Source of the DNA: an uncultured Candidatus Saccharibacteria bacterium | GTDB lineage: Bacteria > Patescibacteriota > Saccharimonadia > Saccharimonadales > Saccharimonadaceae | Direction of reading: 5' to 3' | DNA: 64,000 bases | NCBI GenBank assembly: GCA_937981355.1 | Contig: CALJPD010000012.1 | Coordinates: forward strand, 107,793-171,792 | The notes under the pieces: model-generated | The model's database searches: none | Told to the model about the DNA's origin: nothing | The model's input: the letters and a program-made list of their open reading frames with translations, nothing else | Translations under genes and position numbers: made by a program | Shown here: positions 42,641 to 50,265 of the stretch, in pieces | Position numbering within the stretch: the stretch's first letter is position 1 | How the letters are laid out: each line of letters opens with the position of its first letter

Positions 42641-45103
42641 CTAGACAACAACACTGACGAGCTTACGCTTGACATAGATAACCTTCTTAGGCGGCCCAGT
42701 GAGGTATTTTGCAACGCGATCATCTGCTAGGGCCCGAGCAGTGATATCGGCTTCGCTAGCGTCTGGCGCGGTGGTGAGCTTAGCGCGAACTTTGCCATTG
42801 ACTTGCACGACGATGGTTATCGTATCGCGGACGATCTTTGCCTCATTCCACTCTGGCCAGGCGGCAAAATCGAGCTGGTCGCCATAACCCAGCTGCTGCC
42901 ATAGCTCAGCAGCCATGTGCGGCGCAAAGGGCTGCACCAGCTGGATCAGCGTCTTGAGCGCTGGCTGCCACTGCTCAGTAAAGCCAGTTGTCTTGAGCTT
43001 GTAGAGGTCATTAACGCACTCCATGAGCCCAGCAATGGCCGTGTTGAAGCTCAGGCGGTAGATATCACTTGTGACCTTTTTCGTTGTGGCGTGGATGATC
43101 GACTCAAGCTGTGCGACGTCGACCTGCCCAGGCGCCCCGCCCTGCTGCTGCCAATCATCAAACTCTTGCACCAATGTCCAGAGGCGATTCAAGAAGCGAT
43201 AGACGCCAGCAATTCCTCGACTACTCCAGCTCGAGTTTTCGTCGATTGGCCCGAGGAAGAGCTCAAAGGTGCGCAGCGCATCCGCCCCATATCCCACATC
43301 GATCACCTCCAGCGGATCGACGACATTGCCAAGGCTCTTGCTCATCTTGCGGCCATCCTCGGCTTGAATGAGGCCATGGTAGACGAGCTTCCGCACCGGT
43401 TCGGCAAAGCTTGTGAGGCCAAGATCGCGGAAGACATGCGTCCAGAAGCGCACATAGAGCAAGTGAGCCGTCGCATGGTCACCACCAACATACATATCAA
43501 GCGGTGCCCAGTGGTTAGCCAGCGCTGGGTCCCAGGCCTGTATAGCATTGTGTGGATCAGTGTAGCGCAGAAGATACCAGCTACTGCAGGCATAGCCATC
43601 CATCGTGTCGGTTTCGCGCTGAGCTGGACCGCCACAGGTCGGGCAGGTCGTCGCCACCCATTCTTCTTGGGCAGCAAGGACGGATTTGCCATCACCGCGC
43701 GGCTGGAAGTCTTGCACTACTGGCAGGACTACCGGTAGATCTGCCGCTGGCACGGGTACAGCACCATGCTCGGGACAGTGGATGATCGGGATGGGTGCAC
43801 CCCAGTAGCGTTGGCGGCTAATCAGCCAGTCACGCATCTTGTAGGTCACCTTGGCGCGGCCATGGCCTTCTTGCTCGAGCCAGGCCACGATCTGCTCACG
43901 AGCATCTTCACTGCGCGTGCCATCAAATGCACCAGAGTTAACGAGCACCCCTTCGCCATGGTAACATTGGTCGGTGTCTGGGTCGTCGTCGGGCCGCTCA
44001 ATGACGGTGATGACCGGCAATTCATACTTCCTAGCAAAGGCGGCATCGCGCTCATCATGAGCCGGCACAGCCATCACCGCACCAGTGCCATAGCCACCAA
44101 GGACGTAATCGGCCACCCAGATGGGCATCCGCTCGCCCGTCGCTGGGTTAATAGCATAACTCCCAGTAAAGACCCCTGTTTTATCCTTCGTATCATTGGT
44201 GCGCTCAATCTCCGATTTCTTGACTGCCTCAGCAATATAGGCCAAGACCGTCTCGCGGGCATCACCATGCGCGAGCTGCTGTGCCAGCGGATGCTCGGGG
44301 GCAAGCACCAAGAAGGTCGCACCAAACAGCGTATCGGGGCGCGTCGAAAAGACGGTAATATCAGCCGTTTCACTCTCCGTAGCTGCCGTAGACTTATCGA
44401 GCGCAAAGCGGATCTCTGCTCCCTCACTGCGGCCAATCCAGTTGGTCTGAGCTTGCTTAATCTTGTCTGGCCAGTCGAGCGCGGGGATGTCGGTCAGGAG
44501 TTGGTCGGCATACTCAGTAATCTTGAAGAACCATTGCTTCATTGGCTTCTTCACCACCACTTCTTCACAGCGCCAACACCGGCCATTGATCACCTGCTCG
44601 TTTGCTAGCACGGTCTTATCTTTCGGGCACCACCACTGGAGCGAGTCCTTTTGGTACGCCAAGCCCCGCTCAAAGAGCTGCGTAAAGATCCACTGCGTCC
44701 AGCGGTAATACTCCGGGTCGCTCGTGTTGATCTCGCGGCTCCAATCAATACTCGCACCAACACGGCGAAGCTGAGTAGTAAAGTTGGCGATGTTCGTCGC
44801 GGTCGTCTCTTGCGGCGTTTTGCCTGTCTTGATGGCGTAATTCTCTGCAGGGAGGCCAAAGCTATCCCAGCCCATCGGGTAGAGTACCTCGTGACCAAGG
44901 CTGCGCCGGAAGCGCGCCACTGCATCGACAATGGAATGCTCCATAAAGTGCCCTGCATGCATCCCTGCTCCGCTTGGATATGGGAACATGCCAGTCACAT
45001 AATACTTTGGTTTGGGAGAGGCGTCATCCGCCCGGTAGCGCTGGTCTTCTGCCCAGTGCTGTTGCCATTTTGGCTCGATTTCTGCAGGATTGTATCGTTT
45101 CAT
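42641..45103 (-). CDS. leuS: leucine--tRNA ligase
   Basis: I take the inner ATG (MKRYNPAEIEPKWQ), 820 residues; a TAGAAT -10 box ends 9 nt before it and leaves the outer ATG at the expected start of transcription, three codons up. Class I motifs are PYPSGAGMHAGH (HxGH) and RKMSKSLGN (KMSKS). The CP1 editing domain spans ~220-400 with a TRPDTLFGATF signature; zinc-binding CP-loop Cys pairs (CPTCGG) are present. It charges tRNA-Leu, e.g. the GAG isoacceptor at 50.1 kb. Confidence 0.97.
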   Translation of the reverse strand: MKRYNPAEIEPKWQQHWAEDQRYRADDASPKPKYYVTGMFPYPSGAGMHAGHFMEHSIVDAVARFRRSLGHEVLYPMGWDSFGLPAENYAIKTGKTPQETTATNIANFTTQLRRVGASIDWSREINTSDPEYYRWTQWIFTQLFERGLAYQKDSLQWWCPKDKTVLANEQVINGRCWRCEEVVVKKPMKQWFFKITEYADQLLTDIPALDWPDKIKQAQTNWIGRSEGAEIRFALDKSTAATESETADITVFSTRPDTLFGATFLVLAPEHPLAQQLAHGDARETVLAYIAEAVKKSEIERTNDTKDKTGVFTGSYAINPATGERMPIWVADYVLGGYGTGAVMAVPAHDERDAAFARKYELPVITVIERPDDDPDTDQCYHGEGVLVNSGAFDGTRSEDAREQIVAWLEQEGHGRAKVTYKMRDWLISRQRYWGAPIPIIHCPEHGAVPVPAADLPVVLPVVQDFQPRGDGKSVLAAQEEWVATTCPTCGGPAQRETDTMDGYACSSWYLLRYTDPHNAIQAWDPALANHWAPLDMYVGGDHATAHLLYVRFWTHVFRDLGLTSFAEPVRKLVYHGLIQAEDGRKMSKSLGNVVDPLEVIDVGYGADALRTFELFLGPIDENSSWSSRGIAGVYRFLNRLWTLVQEFDDWQQQGGAPGQVDVAQLESIIHATTKKVTSDIYRLSFNTAIAGLMECVNDLYKLKTTGFTEQWQPALKTLIQLVQPFAPHMAAELWQQLGYGDQLDFAAWPEWNEAKIVRDTITIVVQVNGKVRAKLTTAPDASEADITARALADDRVAKYLTGPPKKVIYVKRKLVSVVV

Positions 45104-45112
45104 GTCTTTCAT

Positions 45113-45118
45113 ATTCTA
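45113..45118 (-). promoter_or_regulatory. -10 box of leuS
   Basis: TGG-TAGAAT extended -10 on the minus strand abuts the outer ATG; only the inner ATG, 9 nt on, is in reach of a transcript from it. Confidence 0.5.
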
Positions 45119-45141
45119 CCATAGTGGGCGAGGGCAAAGAC

Positions 45142-45171
45142 AACCCCGCTTCTTTTCTCGGAAGCGGGGTT
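45142..45171. terminator. terminator before leuS promoter
   Basis: Perfect arms AACCCCGCTTC and GAAGCGGGGTT with an 8-nt loop, 22 bp after the stop of the 45.2-kb gene. Confidence 0.75.
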
Positions 45172-45193
45172 GGATTTATGTGCGGCGTTTTGC

Positions 45194-46597
45194 CTACGCT
45201 TCGCCAGTGGTTGTTAGTGATGTGTCATCATCATTGTCTTTGCTACTACTGCTGCCCTGCATGAGCTCGCTATACGGGATGCTGTCGCTTGGCTTGCGCA
45301 AGTCAACCTTTGTGTCGTTGACGTTGATCGTCACTGGCTGCTGAGACGACTGGCTGGTTGGCTTCATGACAATGCGCTTCACATCGTGCGAGAATGGTGA
45401 CACCCAGAGCTCAAGATCTGTCTGGCTCAAGTCTGGTGTCGAGATAGCAGCACGCCGCTCGGTCTTGATGGTTCGGCCATTTTGGCGTGTTATCACACGA
45501 GTCGATGTCGCATCACTGCAGCGGCGAAGCAGCTCCCCAACACGCGTGTTGCCAAGATCACGGCTGAGTGAGCGTGCTTCATGGCTCGACGGACGCGCTA
45601 CTGTAACCTTATAGCCCACTGCACCGTTATCAAGCGCTGGCTTATTCATCTTCTCTACTGTAAAGACATCACCATGTTTGTGAAGTACTGCTGCAGCCTC
45701 ATTGCGCGCCTTGGCATCATACAAAGCATTGATCGCTTCAGTACATTGCTTGGTCGTTGTGCGGTTCGAGCTTGTCTTGAGCATATCTTCCTGCGTCATC
45801 TTGACCCATTTGCCATCGATTTTTTTGATGGCTGCCATCGATCCTTTTTCCAAGAGCTTATGGTAATAGTCACGCATTTTACTCCGCTCTGCATCTTTTT
45901 CTTCGTCAGTCATGCTAGAATAGTTACTACGTTTCTGTATCATTCGGTCAACCATGGCGTCAATGTACTTATCATACGCATCCTTGACGTTCTCTACACG
46001 GAAATACATTGCTTCGCGATCCATATACACCTGTGCCTTGACAGTAATCTGACCAACCTGCGGGATGTTCATCGTTACTTCACCGTTGCCACCAGCAACT
46101 TGGTTAGCATGCTGCAGATTCACTTTGTAGGTGACCTTCGATGGGCCTGAAGTGTTAGTACTGCTTGGTGTAATATCACCACCCATACTATACGACGCTT
46201 GCTGTGCGCTCACTAGATTCGCCACGCCGTCTGTGACTACCTTGTGTGGATTCTGATACCAGAAGAAGTATAATAGCACACCAGCAATAAGCGCTAGCAA
46301 AGCTACACCACCACCGACAAGACCAAGAATAAGCCCAAGATGGGACTTCTTGGCTGGCTGAGCACGCAAAGCTCCTGGAGTCATGTGTGGTTGATATTGA
46401 GGCTGAGCTGGCTGCATGGCCGGAGTAGCTGACTGCTCCGATACCGGCTGGGTAGTTGGCTCGGCTACTGGAGTTGGCTCTGCAGCTGGGGTTGCTGGCT
46501 CATTAGCCTTGGCCGGGGTTTGTCCTGACTCATTTTTTGGCGACGTCTTGCGCGTTGTGCTGCGCTTGGTTGCCTTTGGTTTTTTCTCTGTTGACAT
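45194..46597 (-). CDS. membrane-anchored exported protein of unknown function
   Basis: The 467-residue protein has a ~80-residue cytoplasmic N-terminus rich in Lys, Pro, Ala and Glu (KKPKATKRSTTRKTS, then PATPAAEPTPVAEP), one membrane helix at about 87-113, and a large extracellular part (115-467). The latter resembles lipoprotein-like beta domains (VTYKVNLQHANQVAGGNGEV) with a Cys pair (KQC, RRC) that may form a disulfide and an acidic Ser-rich tail. No known domain is recognised. A single-gene unit with GGAGAACTATCT before the ATG. Confidence 0.78.
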   Translation of the reverse strand: MSTEKKPKATKRSTTRKTSPKNESGQTPAKANEPATPAAEPTPVAEPTTQPVSEQSATPAMQPAQPQYQPHMTPGALRAQPAKKSHLGLILGLVGGGVALLALIAGVLLYFFWYQNPHKVVTDGVANLVSAQQASYSMGGDITPSSTNTSGPSKVTYKVNLQHANQVAGGNGEVTMNIPQVGQITVKAQVYMDREAMYFRVENVKDAYDKYIDAMVDRMIQKRSNYSSMTDEEKDAERSKMRDYYHKLLEKGSMAAIKKIDGKWVKMTQEDMLKTSSNRTTTKQCTEAINALYDAKARNEAAAVLHKHGDVFTVEKMNKPALDNGAVGYKVTVARPSSHEARSLSRDLGNTRVGELLRRCSDATSTRVITRQNGRTIKTERRAAISTPDLSQTDLELWVSPFSHDVKRIVMKPTSQSSQQPVTINVNDTKVDLRKPSDSIPYSELMQGSSSSKDNDDDTSLTTTGEA

Positions 46598-46662
46598 AGA
46601 TAGTTCTCCGCTTAATACACTAGTCTCATAACTACAAATATACCATAAATCGCGTACCAGCG

Positions 46663-47973
46663 CTACTGACTTGGCCCGTCAAAGAAGTTCTCGTACTCCG
46701 AAAAATACGGCGCTTTGATAGCCTGCCAAGCGAGTGATTGACGCACCAGCTCGGTATCTTCGCTCAGGACACAGAGGATCTTAACCGCCTCTTCAAGGAA
46801 TATCCCACCTTGTGACCCCTTAGCAAGAATCACTGCACCAGGCCGTGCCACCGAACGGACAAACTGCCCTGCCTCGATCGCATTACGGCATACCTTCACC
46901 TGGCAGCCACGCCGACGGGCAGCGGGCGCAAGATATTTCTCTGTCTCGCCGCCAACCGTCACCACCCAATCAAGCAAATGTGAGTCGCAGGCCATACCCA
47001 GCTTCTCGTGCTCGGCCTGACTCGAGGCACCGAGCTCATTCATGTCACCAAGGATAGCGATCCGCTGCGGTGCCTGTGCAAAGCTATAGAGCGTCTGCAG
47101 AGCAGCCAGCGCAGCAGCCGGGCTGGAGTTGTATGTATCGTCGATAATTGTTGTATCGCCAAGTCCTAGCAGCGGGTTCATCCGCCCAGGGACAGGCTTG
47201 ATCAGTGCAAGACCCTTCACTACTTCATCTGGTGTGCAGCCATAAAGCAAGGCCGCTGCGACGGCACCAACGATTGGCCGTAGGCTGTGCTCACCCACCA
47301 CGTTAATGGCCGCCGCGAATGGCTGAGCAATGTTTGGTGGAGCAATAATCCCCCCACGATAGCCTACCTCAGCGTCAAAGTTCTGCTGTTCGAAGCGATA
47401 CTCAGCAAGGCCAGTTGTGCCATACGTACTAAAGTGTGGAGTAGCGATCAGGTCAGCAAAGCGACCCTCAATATCATCACGGTTGATCAGCACTCGGCGT
47501 GCATACTGCGTCACGGAGAGCTCCTCTTGTGCGACTGCTTCAATTGAGCCAAAGAACTCCATATGCTCTGGTGTTACTGCCGTCACTAAGGCAAGGTCAG
47601 GCCGGAGGTAGCGGCCAAAGTCGGCAATCTCCCCTGGCCGATCAGTGCCAAGCTCCTGGACAATCACATCGACGTCAGCTGGCTGAGCAACCCGTCGTCG
47701 GGCCGCTGCAAACACCTTGAGCCAGGCACCAATGCTGTGTACCTTGCTAGGGTAGGTCACGCCAAGAATGCCACACGGTGCCGAGAGATTGGTATTATGG
47801 TTGTTATCGAGCATGCGCACACGGTAGCGCTGCGATAGCAAGGTAGCCACCGCTCGCTTAGTGCTCGTTTTGCCCACGCTCCCCACCACAACAATTAACT
47901 TGACCTCTGGATGGGCTTGAAAATACCGGCTCACATACGTCTCGAGCCGCTTTTGGATAAACTTTTTGAACAT
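46663..47973 (-). CDS. murF: Mur ligase, MurF-like
   Basis: The 436-residue protein has the Mur-ligase fold: P-loop GSVGKTSTK at 31-39, a central-domain HNTNLSAPCGILG, and C-terminal DDTYNSSPAAALAAL and LGDMNELG, the last two being typical of MurF (UDP-MurNAc-tripeptide:D-Ala-D-Ala ligase). MurF lacks its usual N-terminal UDP-binding domain here: the P-loop lies at residue 31 rather than ~110. The substrate-binding part is therefore missing or changed, and the exact substrate is less sure than the family. Confidence 0.85.
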   Translation of the reverse strand: MFKKFIQKRLETYVSRYFQAHPEVKLIVVVGSVGKTSTKRAVATLLSQRYRVRMLDNNHNTNLSAPCGILGVTYPSKVHSIGAWLKVFAAARRRVAQPADVDVIVQELGTDRPGEIADFGRYLRPDLALVTAVTPEHMEFFGSIEAVAQEELSVTQYARRVLINRDDIEGRFADLIATPHFSTYGTTGLAEYRFEQQNFDAEVGYRGGIIAPPNIAQPFAAAINVVGEHSLRPIVGAVAAALLYGCTPDEVVKGLALIKPVPGRMNPLLGLGDTTIIDDTYNSSPAAALAALQTLYSFAQAPQRIAILGDMNELGASSQAEHEKLGMACDSHLLDWVVTVGGETEKYLAPAARRRGCQVKVCRNAIEAGQFVRSVARPGAVILAKGSQGGIFLEEAVKILCVLSEDTELVRQSLAWQAIKAPYFSEYENFFDGPSQ

Positions 47974-47979
47974 ATCTTT

Positions 47980-47985
47980 ATTTTA
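47980..47985 (-). promoter_or_regulatory. -10 box of the murF-like gene
   Basis: TGA-TAAAAT on the minus strand, 6 nt before the ATG. This start is the reason for the short N-terminus. Confidence 0.5.
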
Positions 47986-48052
47986 TCAGAAACAGGCGGG
48001 AATGCTACTGGTTGATTCTCCCGCTCGTTTGTGCTTGAATAGAGGGAGTCGT

Positions 48053-48128
48053 GGGGATATAGCTCAGTTGATAGAGCGCAGCATTCGCATTGCTGAGGTC
48101 GAGGGTTTGAATCCCTCTATCTCCACCA
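48053..48128 (+). tRNA. tRNA-Ala(CGC)
   Basis: Acceptor GGGGATA/TATCTCC with the G3-U70 alanine identity pair, anticodon stem CAGCA/TGCTG, loop TTCGCAT (anticodon CGC), T-arm GAGGGTTTGAATCCCTC, encoded CCA. Reads GCG. Confidence 0.95.
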
Positions 48129-48175
48129 GGTGTTATTATTTCATTTCTTTATTGTAAGTTATATCGAGAGCTATC

Positions 48176-48536
48176 ATGCCAAGCAATAAAATGATCAGTG
48201 TGTTCTCAGATAAGCCGAAGACTAATGCTCATTATCATGCGATAGATAGTTATGTCATGGCGCTGGGTAGTATTCGAAAAGAATTTCGCGCGCAAGTAAG
48301 CTATGCGGTTAATCGAAAATTTCTCTGGATGTGGGCGTATGAGAAAACCGCTGATGGCACGCTTTATATCAATATCACCTTGGATCACCCTGAGGATTAT
48401 CCTGGTATCCATAGAGTCACTCAAGTCAGCCGACATCGATGGAATTCATCATGTTGAAGTAAAATCTCTTGAAATAGCAACAAGTGAATGGCTCAGAGAA
48501 TTGCTAAAAAAGGGCGTGCTATTCGCTTCACAGTAG
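48176..48536 (+). pseudogene. frameshifted DUF5655-like gene
   Basis: The first frame (48176-48457, 93 codons) reads as the start and middle of a DUF5655-type protein (RAQVSYAVNRKFLWMW, DHPEDYPGIHRVTQVSRHRW) and then runs into an early stop. In another frame the expected end follows at once: IHHVEVKSLEIATSEWLREL. Removing one base from the AA at about 48443-48444 restores a single frame ending at 48536. So either the gene is broken by a one-base insertion or there is a sequencing error. It starts with ATG after GAGAGCTATC, just behind tRNA-Ala. Confidence 0.8.
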
Positions 48537-48553
48537 CTAAAGATATCGGTATC

Positions 48554-49576
48554 TTATTTCCTTTGCAATAATCTCGCATTTGCAAGCCCATCACTCAATG
48601 AGGCCGGGATGCTTGAGTCCTTGCCTTCGGCCCATTCACACACTGACGCAAAATATCTGTTGTATGCAACACGAAAGACTGAGTTATCGAGCGGGTGAGA
48701 AGGCTGCGTGTGCACTGCAGATGCAGCCTGGTCGGTGTACAACACCTCACTACCATTCTCGTGGAATAGTCGCAGAGTACCAGATCCGTTACGATAGCAG
48801 AATTCTGCCGCACCTTCTGTCCCCTCGACGCGGAATTCGAGAGAGCGCGTTGCCCTACTGATCGATGTCGTGCGTATCGCCACACGTGCCTGATCCATCA
48901 CAAACGAACAATCAAAGCACTCGTCAGATGGCCGCTGTCCTTTTGGCATTGTTCCGCGCCACGACCCGCGCCTTGTTTCTGCGCTGCATTGAAACTCGTG
49001 GACACTCGAATAGTTGCCGCCGAGCAAGAACACGGCGAGGTCAAGAAGGTGGCTTCCCATTGCCATACGCTGTCCACCGCCAAGATCTGGCGTTGTCATC
49101 CATGATGGTAGCGAATCTGCCCGCAAAGCAGCGGTGCGTTCAAAGAGATCAATCGAGCAAATATCACCAAGCGTACCCTCGTTGATCATCTTGGCAACAA
49201 TTTGAAATTGCTCGAGGCCACGAAGCTGGAAATCAACCACGCAACGATCTTTGACGGCATCAAAATATGGAAGCGACAAGTCGTCGCCACAGACTGGCTT
49301 TTCTGCCAATATATAACACTGTTCGTGAGCAAGCCGCTCCCAGTACTCATCCCGACAGCATACTGGTGTTGTCAGACAAACGATATCAGGTGACTTTGCC
49401 ATTACATCATCAAACGATTCAGCAAGGTCTTTGTCGTATCCATGAGACTGTAGATGCTGCGCGGCCCGTTCCTTTGTCGAGCCAACGACGCCAACAACTT
49501 CCACCTTAGGAAGGAGACTTAGTCCCGCAAGATGTGTTCGTATACCGACGCCAGTACCTATTATTGCAACTTTCAT
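48554..49576 (-). CDS. Gfo/Idh/MocA family oxidoreductase
   Basis: The 340-residue protein has an N-terminal NAD(P)-binding Rossmann fold (KVAIIGTGVGIRTHL) and the AEKPVCGD motif with Lys93, the family's catalytic or cofactor Lys. The C-terminal alpha/beta domain includes DLGGGQRMAMGSHLLDL, in which a His-x-x-D pair often serves in catalysis. Substrates in this family are sugars, inositol or their nucleotide forms; nothing nearby names the one used. AAGGGAGGACTCCA lies before the ATG. It sits between tRNA genes and next to a pseudogene, a typical accessory site. Confidence 0.92.
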   Translation of the reverse strand: MKVAIIGTGVGIRTHLAGLSLLPKVEVVGVVGSTKERAAQHLQSHGYDKDLAESFDDVMAKSPDIVCLTTPVCCRDEYWERLAHEQCYILAEKPVCGDDLSLPYFDAVKDRCVVDFQLRGLEQFQIVAKMINEGTLGDICSIDLFERTAALRADSLPSWMTTPDLGGGQRMAMGSHLLDLAVFLLGGNYSSVHEFQCSAETRRGSWRGTMPKGQRPSDECFDCSFVMDQARVAIRTTSISRATRSLEFRVEGTEGAAEFCYRNGSGTLRLFHENGSEVLYTDQAASAVHTQPSHPLDNSVFRVAYNRYFASVCEWAEGKDSSIPASLSDGLANARLLQRK

Positions 49577-49670
49577 TGGAGTCCTCCCTTAGCAAACGAC
49601 ATTCTATTGGCAGACAAGATACTGCTCAAAAACAATACGGTGTTGGCACTAAAAATGAATAATCTCAAAA

Positions 49671-49747
49671 TGGTGGATCTTGCAGGATTCGAACCTGCGA
49701 CCTCACGAATGTGAATCGTGCGCTCTAGCCAACTGAGCTAAAGATCC
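49671..49747 (-). tRNA. tRNA-Val(CAC)
   Basis: Minus-strand cloverleaf: acceptor GGATCTT/AAGATCC, anticodon stem CACGA/TCGTG with loop TTCACAT (anticodon CAC), T-arm GCAGGTTCGAATCCTGC, encoded CCA. Reads GUG. Confidence 0.95.
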
Positions 49748-49748
49748 A

Positions 49749-49825
49749 TGGTGGAGCATACCAGATTCGAACTGGTCACCTCTTCGCTGCCAGCGAAGCG
49801 CTCTAGCCAAATGAGCTAATGCCCC
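49749..49825 (-). tRNA. tRNA-Ala(GGC)
   Basis: Minus-strand cloverleaf: acceptor GGGGCAT/ATGCTCC with G3-U70, anticodon stem CTTCG/CGAAG and loop CTGGCAG (anticodon GGC), T-arm ACCAGTTCGAATCTGGT, encoded CCA. One base separates it from tRNA-Val, which is transcribed next. Confidence 0.95.
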
Positions 49826-49847
49826 GTCTGGTATAGACTATAGCAAA

Positions 49848-49875
49848 AAATCACCTCTTTGACTAGAGGTGATTT
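49848..49875. terminator. hairpin upstream of the tRNA pair
   Basis: Perfect 11-bp arms AAATCACCTCT and AGAGGTGATTT, 6-nt loop. On the minus strand the exit continues TTTTTGC, so it ends transcripts that come from the tRNA-Leu side. Confidence 0.75.
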
Positions 49876-50100
49876 GCCGGTAGCTGCTACGCGCCCACCC
49901 TGGGGCACAATGTTTGTTTTAGCACGATGTTTGTGTTTGGACGCAACGGTACCCCTTTTTGCGTACCAGCTTGTCTTTATTATGCACCACCCTTTTGCAA
50001 AACACAAGCAGTTCGCCGATTAATCGTCGCACTTTATGATCAAGCCGTTTTGGTTGTTATATAGATATCTCGAACGTGTTTGTATTTTACAAAAGCAAAA
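49876..50100. other. gap between tRNA-Ala(GGC) and tRNA-Leu, no gene
   Basis: Together with its flanking hairpins this stretch is about 320 bp without a gene. It contains a short direct repeat (ATGTTTGTTTTAGC and GATGTTTGTGTTTGG around 49910-49938). The tRNA pair must have its promoter here (minus strand), but no -10 box is clear enough to call. Confidence 0.4.
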
Positions 50101-50120
50101 CACCACCTATCTTGGTGGTG
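50101..50120 (-). terminator. terminator after tRNA-Leu
   Basis: Arms CACCACC and GGTGGTG, 6-nt loop, followed on the minus strand by TTTTGCTTTTG. Confidence 0.75.
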
Positions 50121-50145
50121 CTGATGTGTCACGAGGCATCATATC

Positions 50146-50233
50146 TGGTGCGGACGAGAAGACTTGAACTTCCACGAGCGCAATGCTCACCAGCCCCTCA
50201 AGCTGACGCGTCTACCAATTCCGCCACGTCCGC
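50146..50233 (-). tRNA. tRNA-Leu(GAG)
   Basis: Minus-strand class II tRNA with a long variable arm: acceptor GCGGACG/CGTCCGC, anticodon stem TCAGC/GCTGG with loop TTGAGGG (anticodon GAG), T-arm GAAGTTCAAGTCTTC, encoded CCA. Reads CUC/CUU. Confidence 0.95.
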
Positions 50234-50265
50234 ATATCTCGCGACACTGTTGATTATACCGCATG

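Noticed and set aside
48303..48536. Programmed frameshift in the DUF5655 gene
   Set aside because: No slippery heptamer, SD-like stimulator or pseudoknot is seen at the shift; a simple one-base insertion explains it.
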